Of a stretch of DNA of 64,000 nt, positions 21,650 to 35,300 are shown one piece after another. Every line of letters begins with the position of its first letter. The first letter of the stretch is position 1. The notes under the pieces were generated by a model. The model worked only from the letters and a program-made list of their open reading frames with translations. It was not told the origin of the DNA and made no database searches. This DNA comes from Aplectana chamaeleonis (taxonomy: Eukaryota; Nematoda; Chromadorea; Rhabditida; Cosmocercidae), in the NCBI GenBank assembly GCA_029168955.1, contig JAPDOI010000210.1, positions 434,001-498,000 of the forward strand. Direction: 5' to 3'. The position numbers and the translations under genes were made by a program.

Positions 21650-23230
21650 GGGAAAGCGACAAGCTCCTGTGTAATTCTGACTCCTGAGAGAAGCATAGCG
21701 AATTCCAGAAGGCCGAAGACACCGGCTACTAAGAAGGTTGGCGCTATTGGTTGAATTGTTTGCATTTCGAGACGGACGACCAGTGAAATCCCGGCTGATT
21801 TTTTGTTTTCTATTACAATAGCACAGTTTGGAGTGATGTCGACAAAAGAAAAACATTGTTGGTTGTAGTCTATGACATGGGTGATATGAAAGTATGTTGG
21901 TACCTGCTCGCTGGTGACCCTGCTTCTACTGAACCCAGAAGACGTTTGAGTGTACACAGGGAACGTTCGTGCGATATAGCGTGCACAACTATATCGCAAA
22001 AGTATCCCATACATTGCATAAAGGTGTCGCCGTCCGGCACATTAAGGCCTCTGGTCCATAACACCTTAGGATCCGTACCTAAGGAGTTCATGGAGTCTTT
22101 GGCCACAAGCCACAGTCTATGACATGATGCGCATCCTAATGCCTCACTCGAGGGAGCTCGAGCGCTTCACACTCTGAAAGATCATGGCAAGCGATTTGTT
22201 TCAAGTGGGCACTTTCGTTGTATTCGTGCTGGAGCATTCTTTTCAAGAATTCAGTGTTCAGAAAAACTTCTCCTATGAGGTAGGGCTCTCTGCCTATTGC
22301 AAGTGTACATCAAAGCACTGGATTTTGATTAGAATGTTCTAACATTAGGTGTGGGAGAGAGCAAAAAAAACAAGCTTTTGTTGTAAATAGTTGGGGCCCA
22401 GCGACAGCCTGTGGCTCTGCTGAGCACAGGGACGGGCTGTCGCCACCGCGACGGAGTATACCAGGGTCACGCCGCTTAAAACTATAACACCCCTCAGCGA
22501 CCCGTCGCTGCGAGGGGCGCATGCAAACTGTTCCAGCGGCCGAGCCTGCCATAGAGCCGGTGCCGGTCCCGCCACGATGAGCGAAACCTGTCCATGCAAC
22601 GACAAGAAAGTATACCAATGCCCTGAGAACGACAGAGTTAGTTGCTCACCGATTCTCGGGTTGGAGATATTCACTATATTAGCCACATTGAATTGAACTC
22701 GTTAGAGCGGGGACAGGCGGATAGTGCGAAACATTAGACACCTATCCTTATTCATACATCATTTAGACTAGAAAATCCTTACGAAAAAGGTTTTTGTCTC
22801 ATTTTTGAAAGTGCGTCTATAATTTCTAAACAGTATATTAGTCGTTTGTTGCTATAAGTCTCGTATTTCCTCACTCCGACAACTCAAATGTTGTGCACTA
22901 GGATTCTACCTTCCACGATAAATTTGATCCAGTCCCAATTACGGCTTTTATAGTGCGTCTATAGTTTCTAAACACACTGCTTAAAGCCAGACCGATACGG
23001 ATGAGAGAACATAGCTTCTGTTTAGAATCTATGGTGTGTCGTGTTTTCTGTGGGCGTAGTCGATTTTTTCCTCGCTTTTCCTCACCTATCTGAGTGAGTT
23101 GAGATTTCGCGCTGGGCAGGGTTGCTATACGTGATGGCCAGACTAGATCATCAGAAATCACCCTTGACGTTGAACTGTGCCTTCAACAAAAGAGGAAAGA
23201 AAGGTGACAGAAAAAAAGATGAAGAGGAAA
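21650..23230. other. Unassigned stretch downstream of the channel gene
   Basis: This is the 3' side of the minus-strand channel gene. I see no clear aataaa close behind the stop at 23231. The phrase gtgcgtctatartttctaaaca is repeated at about 22,811 and 22,952. The GC-richer patch at 22,380-22,690 has open frames on the minus strand but no recognised family. Confidence 0.35.
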
Positions 23231-23337
23231 TTAGAGGTAGGCCGGTTGTTCCGGTCTCAGCGCTTGCACCCGGCGTATATATTCTGATTCCCGGAAAAAG
23301 TCCGATTGGAAGGAGTTATGTCGTATAGTGGACATTC
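23231..23337 (-). CDS. K2P channel exon 13 (C-terminus and stop)
   Basis: The acceptor is aatttcag after a 64-bp intron. It encodes MSTIRHNSFQSDFFRESEY and ends VQALRPEQPAYL with TAA at 23231-23233. Confidence 0.94.
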
Positions 23338-26300
23338 CTGAAATTGGTTTTTTGGTAGGATTTAGATAGCTTTTGATGGCAATGTAACTATGACGACTGA
23401 CCTGATGAAGTTTCATCAATAAACCGTAATTTCATAAGTAATTCATGAGGCTCAAATGGTCGATCACGTAATTCATTGTCAAGGAAATCCCGCACATCAT
23501 TCCACGTCACCTAAAGATCATCATAAGCTCGACGGTACAACCCATTCCGCAGGTCGGGGCTGATACAAATGTTGGTCGTGGATGGGACCGCGAGCGGACG
23601 CGTCACTTCGCGTCGCATGTGAGTCGCCATCCACATTCCGCCACTGATTCAACCCGATCTGATGAACTGGACTGTACCTTTCCGCCTTTCTTCCGCCTCA
23701 TCGCTCCGAGTAGAGCGACAATTTCCTTGAGCTCTTCGCTCATTCCCAAAAACCTGTCAATTAAAACATGTTAGATTACATATGTAAATACGAAGATCAA
23801 AACAAAAAAATGGATTTGCCCAAATTCCATATCCTATCAATCCACACAGCGATTATTTTTTCACCCTTTGCCATTCGAGGTGTGGCAGAGACAGATTGTC
23901 AGTTGCCGATGTGATTATTAGAAAAAGTTATGACCACTTTCTTTTAGATAGTTTCCGCTGGGAATGACGAGGGCACTCTTTGCATTGCAGGCTGAGAATC
24001 ACTGTGGAGCAGTGGCTAGAGTCGTTGCCTTCAACTGGGATGCTCCAAAGTTCAACCCCCTTCGCGGAAGTCAATTCCGCTCATGAGAAAGTATGTTTTG
24101 CACTGCGCTAAGTGCATGGAGAACCATCTCGGCAAAAGATTTGCATGTTTTTTTTTCACGAACTATAATACATTGGAAAATGGAACGTTTATAACAATTT
24201 CGCGAATCGGAACACCCAAAAGCCTCTGGAAAAGGGGAAATGAAATATGAGAGTGTGGATAAATGGGAAAATCGGAATCTTGTGAGTACTCCTAAACTTC
24301 TTTCAGGCGTATCATCGGAGTCAGAAGCAAGTTTGTGCAAAAAACGGGGAACGGAAAACGGAATCGAAGAAGGCGTTTCACCTGGAAACGGAAACATTTA
24401 TGGAGAAATCAGAACTCTCGGGCTCACCCACCTACTCGTATTTTCTCGAATCTTTTCCGTACCTTCCCTCCCCTCAAGAAAATAAAAACTGTAAATCGAA
24501 TATTTAAAGAAAGCTGGAAGACGGAAATCGGGACCCGATACATCTTTCTGCACATACTTGGATGGAAGGCCAAAAACTTCCGAAAATCGGGATTCGGAAA
24601 TCGGGATACCGCATGACTTATCACATAAGCACGTAAGTTTCACCACTACATTTCCTTCTAGCTAAATTGTGGAATTTTCGTAGGCCGGGTGTGGCGATCT
24701 CGTAAGCTTTATCCACACTTGCTACTGTGACAAGAACTCAATTTTACTAGATTTTCTAGTAGTGTTAGAGTCTCTTTTCCTACTGTTTTTCAGCTAATGC
24801 TATTTCTCTCTCTCTTTTTTTTTGATGGCAGGGTCGAGAATCGTATTTAAAATGTGCTCAACGTTGCCGATCAGGACAAAAATTATCGCTCTGAGGGGAT
24901 TGTACTCGGAAGTTCTCGATAAGAAGATGACAACACTATAGCCACTGCGCTACGTACGTAATTTTCACCATAATGACCTCTCCTGATCGGAATGACCAGA
25001 AACTTCTTTAAAGGAATCGTCCGCAATAAAAAAACCACTTTCCCATTTTCATGCTCAGTTTCATGAACGAGCCCTGTAGACCACAGCAGCGACGTTTTGC
25101 GATCAGTGGTGAGAATCCGCCACCAGTTCTCACCAGTCATCTAGCACGAGGAACGAAATCGTCCTCACAGAATGGTGATGCGATCGTCAAACAGAATTGA
25201 GAACAATTATGGCACGAACTCCACATGCAGAAAAATACCAAAAACGATTTTGGTGCGAAATTCAAATACACCTCTACTCTTTGAAAATTGGTTTTCCTTG
25301 AGAGATGAAGGGTTTTCAGGCGCCTTTCGGCCATTTCAGTTCTATAGAGAGGTCAAGGTATACGAAAACATGGAAAATAGTATATGGTCTTCTGCGCGTA
25401 CGATGCCTTTAAAGGCAGTGTCCACGATAAAAACCATGTCTGATTTTTTGGTAGAGATCGGCAGCTGCGGGGCCTAGCGGAACCCTAACGTTGAAAAAGC
25501 TGAGAAAAATGAGCTCGCAACGGTCCCCTACGGCCCCAAAGTTGGACACCCATCAGCTCGTCACACCCCAGATGCACTTTCCACGCCCACCGACGTGAAC
25601 AAATGAATGCTCGGGATTGTGAGATGAGCGATGGTTTCCGATCAATAGCCCCGTTCTTCCCTTCATTCTCAACTTCCCTCTCCCTACTCAGGTCAGCTCG
25701 CATACATCGGCTGCAAAAGACGGAAGTTACAAGCCTCGGACAACTCGTCCACCATGTTTGCTTAGCTCAATATTTGAGGGACCATAACTCCGTTCCCTGA
25801 AGGTCTTGTGCGATTTCAGAGATATCATTGAAATCAGCAAAGGGCCGTTTTCAAGATGGGCAAAAAAACAGAAAAACGATTTCTATCGTGAGCACTGCCT
25901 TTAAGTGGTTGCATGGGCAGCTGAAAATGGGGCGAATCATAAAAAAGTGGAAGTGTGGATAGTCTGGATAAACGAGTTAGGCCATTTCTTTGTGAGAAAT
26001 TTTGAAAGGTATTATACCTCTTCGCTCGTCCAAAGTAGTGGATTCGAGTGAAGTAGGCTTTCAGATGTGTGGAGGCCAAATCAACGCACATAGTTACTAC
26101 GGAAAGACCTGAATATAGAAATGTTAGCAAAAGTTTATAGAGAGGCAAACAGATTCTCCAAGGAAAACACATACCAACGATCACAAAGGCGACAATGAGT
26201 GAAAGAAATATATAATCCTTGACGACAATGTCCCCCAATCCAACGGTAACTATTAAGTTGAATCCAAAGTGAAAGGCATGAATGAAAGACCAGGTGCTGA

Positions 26301-29300
26301 AATTGGTGAGTTTCAAGTTGGTCCACAAACTTTGAAGCCAAGAGTAGTCAAGCCAGCTCACCGTTCCCAATTTATAAACATGGCTGATCCCATAGAGCAA
26401 TATAAACAAATGCAGGCAACATAGGCTCCTAAACAGAAAAATCTATATTTTCACTAGAAAAACATGGGGGAAATGTCGATTTTCATCAGAGTTGAGCAGT
26501 AGCAAATCGATACGAAAGGGCTGATATAATGATCAAAATGGTTTATGGCAGACTTTTAACAGCTGTTTTTTTCGGACCTGCTCAACCCTGCTGCACACCA
26601 AACGCGAGGGGTGGATCACATACAATACTCTGGGTTTCAGGTTTTACACAAATATGAAGTGCTAGTCTATGAGGAGGTAGATGGTAAGGAAAATGCATAC
26701 ATACACTCCATTTCGAAGCAAAGCTTACATCTGCAAATGCGAACAGCCGTGGTTGCGGCGCACGGCGCAACAGCGGCTGTCTGCATTTGCGAACGCAGAA
26801 TTTCCTCCGGAAACGAGTGCATATATTATAATGATGGTAATATTATACACATGAAGGGATAACATTTTAGGTCAGGGGTACCAAGTTACCAACAGAGATT
26901 CACAAACAAGGGTATAATGGGGTTGACTGGGTGTTTTACAGCTTACCGATCGGAAACCCCAGATGAATGTCCTCGCCAGTCGGGACTATCAATTAGAAAC
27001 ATTAGACTCATTAAAACCTTTTGATGAAATTCTATGGCTCTAAGGTGTGTATCCTCTGTTTCCGAGTGTGATTTACTTCCGTTCGTCGCGTGCGTCTGCG
27101 TGCGTCCTTCTCCCCACAATTTCTCGCCTTCGCTCCACACAAACGCGCGAGGGAACAGAGTAAATCTGGCCCGAAACCAGAGGATATATTGTATTAATGA
27201 CGGAGCGCGCAAGCTCATGGTCCGCCACTGGTCCTCTACAGGTCTTTACGGCGGTAATCGTCAAGTTCTCGGCGGAAATAGTACGCGACCACTGCCGCTA
27301 CACAAAAAAAAACCAATAGAATGGCGGAGTGGCGTGGTGAGTGAGTGTGTGGCGACAGTGACGTATCGATCGCTTACGGGGTCAACGACGCATACCCGGG
27401 GCGGCCGAGAACGCGTCGATAACCGTAGTACAGAGCCGGTAGAGGATCTGTGATGGCAGGCCATTAGTTTGTGCACTCCGCTCTAAACTGAGTATAAGAG
27501 ATCGACACATACGGTCGACGCGGAATTGTTCGTCGAGTCGGTGTATGCCAGAGCAGTCTGCGTCTCTGCGTGTCACTGTAAGCCGCGTGCAGTCGTATCC
27601 TCTGGTTGCAAGCCAAATTTACTCTGTTCCCTCGCGCGCTTGTGCGGAGCGAAGGTAAAGAGAGCGATAAAGTGTGGGGCGAAGGAGACGAAGCGTACGC
27701 GCGCAGACGCACGCGATGAACGGAAATGAAATTCACTCAAAACAGAGGATAAATCTTTGCCATAGAACACAAACTCTACGAGTCGTACTGCACCGACTAT
27801 ACACAAAAACTGATAACCCGATGTTCAGAAAAAGGAATTTTAAAATTTTTTTCAGTGACCAAATTTTGTGAGTCGTCCATGTATTGCCAGCTAATTAAAT
27901 CAGAACGCCGCACTTAGTTGTGTCACTTTCACGCCAAGTAGCGTCGCGGTTTCCTAATTCTATGACACGGACTATACATCGGCAAGTTTGCTGAACTCAC
28001 GCGAAGTTAACACCTACTCGTTTTTCTATAGATTTTCACGATTCAATCGCGAGATGGGAATTTGAGAGAGAGACTCACCAATGGGAAACCACAGTTTTTC
28101 CTCGGTTCCATCAACACCAAGAATATCTAGAGTATCAGTGTTACCATTTGATGACTGCATCGATTTCCGCCGACCATGACGGCTGCGGTAAATCCATTGC
28201 TGAATAGTCGGAGTTTCTGGGAGAGTTGAGACTGATAACAACTCTAGGGCTGGCGTATAATTTGAAGGCAGTCTTCACCATTAAAAAGGTCTTTGAATTT
28301 TCATGGAGAAGCGAATATATAGAGGGCCAATGACGCAGTAATGGCGAAAGAACGGCCAAAAGCGAGCCATAGATAGCCCTATGCGGCCTTTACACTTGTT
28401 TGCGCTATGCTCTGCACGCCCGATTCCTTGTTGGCTGTGCAGCGTGTGGGCGGGGCGGGCATTTCACAACCAATTTTGAGAGATGTTAAGGCTGCCTATG
28501 GCTCGTTTTCACTCGTTATTTCGCCATTAATGTTGCAATAGACCCCGGTACATTCGATTTCCGGTGAAAACTCGAAGACCGTTTCTATCGTGAGCACTGC
28601 CTTCAAATACTCAGACAATTGAGTGTTCGAAGCGCTGGCATTTGGCGGGCCGATGAACATTATTCAGCGATGTGCCCGCCATTTGCCAGCTTTTGGGTCT
28701 GGAGCCTAAAATTGTCGTGAAATTTGCCTTTTTCATACTTCGCATCTGAAAAAAATTAAGAACTAAGGAGGGAAGTGTTTTTAGTGCTAAACTCATGTGC
28801 GAAATCGACTGGCATTGTTAGTATCTCTTGGTCCTCAATAATAAAACAGCGCAGTATCCCGACTTGAGCTGCAGGTTCCAAGAAGTTGCAAGCGTTTTTC
28901 AAGATTTGCAAAAAGGCAAGGGATCTTAAAGGATATGGTACCTATCGCAACTTACAGTAAATTTAAAAATACTTTTTTATATTTTTATATTTATATTTAT
29001 CCATCAGATGTTTTTTGGATGTTTCAAAAAAATTTCTCGGATTTTGCTCAAAACTTGTATGTAGGAGGGGTAATATAGGGTGGTGAACACGAATCTGGAG
29101 TCCGTTTGTCCAAATTCTTAGATTTACTGTAGGCTGCGGTAGGTACCTTATCCTTTAAGGTGCAAAACCTACCTTAGTATTTTGGAAATCGACAAACGGA
29201 CGTTAAATTCGTTAAATTCCCCCGTATACAAATTTTGAGTCAAATATGAGACTTTGGACAAATTACCGTATACCCACGTAATCCACTGTAATCTGTCAAA

Positions 29301-32300
29301 AATCGATAAAGGGACTCTAGATTGTTGTCTAGCAGCCCAAATAACCCATAGAGTAACCTTTTGAGCCATTTCTATCGTAGAGCTCCGGAAACCGTCAAAA
29401 GTCACATTTTGCCTTTCAAATTTCCACCGGGTGGAGGATTTGAACGATTTTAGTCGGAAACTTTTGAAAATCGACAGATAAGCCCCAAATTCGTGATCAG
29501 CGCCCCAAACAACCCACCTGGGAGGATGTTTAGCCAAATTACAAGTCCGAAACGCTATCAGTCTGTACAAAGTTTGGAAAATGTGCCTTCACCGAAACTT
29601 TGCCCAAGGGGTAGTTTTGTGCGCTGAACACAATTATAAGGTCCGTTTACGGATTTTCCGAAAACTAATTCGCGTTTTAGAAGGTACAAAAAGCATAGAC
29701 AAGCGACCGTTTTAAGCTTATAACTTCTTGGAACCTGCAGCTCGGGGCAGGATACTGCGCGGTTTCACTATGGAGGTTTAAGAGATTCTAACAATACAAG
29801 TCGTTTTTGCAGAAGCGGTTTCCGCGAAGAACACTTTCCTTGTAAGTTTCGACAGCTCAAAAGAGGTAACTCCAAAAGTATATTTCCATAGGGATTCAAG
29901 CTTGTAATAAATGCATGGCAATGTTTCTATACTTTGTAAAACAAACGATTTAAACATAAGGACTAGAATAGTAGACCAACCTTGATTTTTCTAGTCATCC
30001 TATTCCAATTGCTAACAAATTTGAGCAAGGTTTCTGAGAGGAATTTGCCGATATCGGCCGCAGTGATGAACATAAGAGGAATACCAACAAGTGCAAAAAC
30101 AACAGCAAATACCTTCCCAACATCCGTATCTACGGAAACCTCGCCGTAACCTAAAATAAAAAAAGGATTTTGTGAAAAACCCAGCTTATTTTCTATTGAT
30201 CGGTAGGCGTGAAAAAACACAGGTTTCCATTCTCAAAATACAACAATACGTTCAAAGACTTTTGGGCGCTACTGTACAGCTCGTCCAAATGACACGGTCC
30301 GCCCACAAGGCCGGCGTGCGTGTCGACCTGCCGTCGTTAAGGTTCTTATCGGACAAAAAAATCAATTAGCAGGAATATCAGACGAATAGTGAATAATATC
30401 CCAATCAGCTGTTTGCAGCCGCGGGAGGATTGGTCCGAAAAATTCCTGCGCGACAACCACTCGGCACGTACGCCGACCGCGTGAGCGGACATTCTCATTC
30501 GTACAGACCTTAGCTATGTGTGCGATGAAATCTGTACAAGAACTCTAGCGGGTGACATACCACAGGTGGTGAGTACGGTGAGAACGTAGAGTAAAGCTGT
30601 CGGAAACGTCCACTTATTGTGCATATTGGCTAAATCATCCGGTCGATTCAATTCTCGACGTATAGGCCGTCGATCGTCGACCACTTCCGACACCGATAAC
30701 ATCCATTCCCTAAAAAGTCAAGCATTTAGGTCATTCACTAGCTTTCCTCAAATATGCATCCACTCATTATGCGCTTTTTATTGCCCATGAGCAAGTAAAT
30801 GCTGTGAAATGAGGCGTTGAATTGAAAGCCACTTTTGTTCTCTAGTCGCATTGGTTGAAGATTCAGTAGCTTAGCTTCTTACTTGATCGATTTTCCAGAA
30901 TGGCACCCAAACGACTTACTTCTGGAGAAGATTTGAAAGTGAAAGCTGCGAACGCTGGCATAATTCCCCGAAAGCTATCATTTTGAGATTGAATTCTTCC
31001 TGAAACTCTATGGACGAGAAACTTTGAAGCTGACTCCACTCGCAAATGGTCATTCCCTTCAAAAAATCCATGGTTTTCTAGCGGTTGCGAACCATCGCTT
31101 CGGTTAAGCGGCGTTCAGAGTTTTTTGCAGCGCGACGGGACGGCACCCGACAATACGGCGTGAAGATTGTGTCGCACAGGAATTCAGGTAAGAACGTTGC
31201 GCGAAGGCTACGCGACCTACGCAATTTCACGCAAACAAAAAACAACGATTTTCTAGTAATACAAGCGACAGGTTTTCAAAGTTTTTTTTCAATGGTAAGT
31301 TGTCCCTCGATGTTTATTTTACTGCACCCAATGTTAGATTTAGTGGTGTTGATAAAAAACACGTTTGAGAATATTAACAACGAGCTTGCCTTCGCGCGAC
31401 GTTTATTGCGACGTGTTGCGTTGCAATGCGACGCGAATCGCGCGAAGTAAAATTGCGCGTCATTTTTGATGCACAGCGCCTCTTCACTGTGAACACCTGG
31501 CAACAACGCGACGCGTCTTCTCTCGATTGATGCGTAAGGCCTAGCGCATACTTCAGGCGACGCACGACCGCGACAGTGCATATCAGCAATATCGATTTTT
31601 GGACGATATATATGGCAAACATTATGTCGCGTCGCTCGTCGCGGGAAGTATGCACTAGGCCTAAGATGAGTATTACGTCGCGTCGCGGCGCAGATGAGCT
31701 TTGAACGCCTTCTTACAGTTCGCTTTATAGCAATTGTCATCCTATCAAATATTGCATTTGAATGCTGATGAACCCCTAGTGTTGATTTTGACACCCATCC
31801 GAAAACAACTTATTAATCGATTATCGATCACAATACGGGATAAACAATTTTGTGATCGCGAAATTAGTTTAATACTGCCACTCTTTTCGAAAATCCCGAA
31901 TGATTAAGTTTCTGAAATACGGTTCTTTCGGGAGCTCAGATACGCTTTTTTTCGAATGAGGTCTTCCAAAAGTTTAAATCGCCCTATTCACATGGATCCT
32001 GAGTAACCTTTCAGATATGTTAAAAATCGATTCTGAACTAAGTTATCGAAGAAGGGCGCAAAAGGCGCAAAAAGCTGTCTCCACGCTTCTTCTGACCAAT
32101 TTCTACAAGCGCTAGTGAACAACCAGGGAAGATTTATTAGATTTTATTGGGAGAGGATGGAATAGTATGTACATATCCTTGTTATCACCATGCAGTATCG
32201 CTAAGTCGTTGACCACACACCACAAAATTTGACCAGATCAATTAGGGATCGACCACCCTCACGACACACAGCTGCTCACATTGTCACATATTCCTGTTGA

Positions 32301-35300
32301 TCATTACACTCTATCCTTCATCAAAATACTTCCTTTTCCTCTTGAACGCTCATATCCTTGACGAACATTCACGTGAACCCTCCCAACAACAGATCTCAAA
32401 GTGTATTTTTTGCTCAGTGAGTGTCTTCTATTATGAGGCGCCATATGGGTATCGGAGGGCGATTAGCGCGCGGAAACACTCGATTTCCTGAACTTGCCCC
32501 ACAATCGCCCCAACAAATCCTTCGTCATCCCCATAAACGTCTCTTCGTTCACAAAATTTCTGTGTACTTTGGGTAATGAAGTGTTCGCGGGCGACAAGGA
32601 GAAACCAAGATCCTGAGCTAGTGGGCCCGCTAATCGCCCCATAATATCCATGATGCGCCCCACAATACAACCTGATCGCTTCACAACATAACTACACGTG
32701 GAGCTCACGGTTTTGTGTGATCTCAGCGGTCCTCGTAATTTTTTATTGATGACTTTGCTGTGACTAGTGAATGGTGCTTAAGTTATACAAGTGCATGAAT
32801 TTTACTTTGATGTAGGCATTGAATACTGAGCGATTCTGTTTTATCTGCATATATGTGCCTAGATATCGCCCAGTTCCTTCAATCATGAAGCCGCGACGCA
32901 GCCTTGCACCGCAGAACTAATAGATCGATATTGATTATTCATGCGTTTCGGCGCGTGGCGAGTAATGGCGATGTGGCTTACTAACTGTAAGACAAGGATG
33001 ATACATGCTGAGATAGTGTGAGCAGAAATTCATGTTTGTAAACACTCTTGAGGAAATGAAAATTTCACTCAAATCCTACCGCTTGAGGGTGAACTCTTAG
33101 CAAAGTTTACTAGTTTTGGTGGAATGTTGCTGTCAAAATCAATTACGGAAATTGATTTTAATTGCGGAATTTGAAATTTGAATGAAAAGTCGAGACTATC
33201 CTAACGGGGGGGGGCACCCACGTAAAAGTCAGAAATCAAATGAGCCCCCTCATAGAAATGAATGGAAAACCTGATAAAAGATGCTTGATGCTGCTATCAG
33301 TCATTGTTGTTGATGAAATTCTATAGAAATACTTCGATTGATAGCGTTATAGATCGGTGGCTCATTTCAATTCTGACTTTTAACTGAGTGGCCACCCCCC
33401 CCCCCGTTTAAGATAGTTCCGAAAAATTCCTCTAAATCTGCTTACATAAGATTCATCCTTCTGGTGCGCTTACTTCCGTGTCTCTTTTTGCATCCATTTT
33501 TCTGCGAAAGTTGGAAAGGAGATGCAAATGCGACGCGGAATGGCTAGTTCCTTGTATCAGGTCATTTCGCTTGACAGAAAAAGCTTAGCTGTCCGTAATA
33601 TGAGATTAGAAGTGCATCCATATGTAGATTGTGCAACTCGGACGGACCCCAGCATGGGATGAGTTTGTGACAAGTCGTGCTCATATGTTGTCGTTTTTTC
33701 CGCGTATCGTTCTCTAATCTTTGCCGCATCTGTTTCGATGAGCTCCCACCCAATTGCAGACCGCGATTGTTTTCCCCCCACTGCGACAATAAAACATCAG
33801 ACTCCCAGGGGGGTGGTGTGCGGTGGGTGGACTGGGTCTCTTTATCTTTACGTACAACGAGCATGGATTCACGATGTAGTTGGAGGAGAGTTTGGGTTTT
33901 TCTCCATATGAAAGAGCCGCAGCGGGGTGCCGCTATTGCAGTGAAGGTGATCGCCGAGGGCGTTTTTTCTCCCGGGAAACGCAAAGCACAACACACTCCG
34001 ATGGATGGATATGTGTTTGGACTACTGGGTCGCGAGGGTGAAGCGCCGCGCGTTTTGCATATTTAATCAGTTCCCGTCAAAAATTTCGGGTGACTGCTCA
34101 TGAAAATGGCATGCAATCGGAGCGCTTCCAAAGTTAGCCGCACTTCAAGACAACGGCCTGAAGAACTGATAACACAATTGACTGAACTTGGGGAAGAACA
34201 TTTTTCGAAATGATGACTCGTACTGAGCAGACAGTTATCACATCATGAAACTGTAGAAGCTAACACTTAGGAGACCGCTTGTCCACACTGCTCACCTACG
34301 CCATGAACTCGATTTTTTTCGTTCCTTCAAAACAAGAAGGATTACTGTCGTTATAGCTGGGAGTATACGTATTGGACAGGATCAAGCACCCTGGGTTATT
34401 ATAACCAAAGGGGGCCACAGCTATCGGCTCTAAGGAAGAGGTAGGGGCCGCAGGTATTTTATTGGTCATCATGAATCGCGGGCCTTTTGCGGCCGAGCGA
34501 AGGACGGTGAATGTGTCTGGCGGTGAGTCACCATTGCCAAAAAAAAACACTGTTTTGACTTAGTGCATCTGAAGGCAAAAAAAACGCGTATCATATTGTA
34601 GGTATCGCCAAAGGACCTCGTTTTTTGAAAAGTTTCCTCATGATTATTCATCTTTGAGCACGTAATATAATTCCAGTGCAGTTAAAGGCAGTGTTCACGA
34701 TGATCATCCTCGTTGACTTTCCACAGTGAAATGATGGGCGAGAAGGATCCTAGGCTCTCAGTGTCGAAAGAACGGTAAAAAACGAACCAGGAGCGGCAAA
34801 ATAACGGCTGCAAACAAGGGTTTTGGTGCCCCAGACACGCCTGGTGCCCCAGATCCGCCCCTCGAAAGGAACAAATGAAGACTCAGATTACAGGAATGAT
34901 CAAGCCAAGGAAGTGCTGATAATTGAGGTGATCGCTTCATTGCACTGATAGGTATCATCCATCTAGCGGTCAATTTCTCCACGCTCAAAATTCAGCAATA
35001 AGCAAGAGAGGGCCTATTTTCGCTCAAAAGCGTCTATCGTATCCTTTTTAAGCATGCCTATATAAGGCACCAACCCTTCCGTAAGCCGTGGAGATATCGG
35101 AAGTGAAATTTATCGTGAACACTTCAAATAAAATCAGCTGAATTTAGCCAAATATTAAAAAAATCGAATATTCAAATTACCTGAATAAACGAAGAATTTG
35201 AAAAACCGTATAATTTCGAAACGAATGAGGCCTCCAAAAAAGTTAACAATTCGAATTCCAATTAAATCAAATATACGCAGAAGAGGATAATTTCAAAATC

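Noticed and set aside
22345..22686. 113-codon frame on the minus strand downstream of the channel gene
   Set aside because: No recognisable domain, low support, and a different frame is equally open over the same DNA.
24003..24065. Functional tRNA gene on the plus strand
   Set aside because: The B box deviates from consensus and there is no acceptor stem; treated as a tRNA-derived repeat.
26297..26361. Treating the pore-2 region as one unspliced exon
   Set aside because: That frame loses M3 and breaks phase with the 28.1-kb exon; splicing restores both.
33195..33417. G-quadruplex regulatory site at the run of G
   Set aside because: The homopolymer runs are the ends of the family F MITE and occur equally at the other copy.
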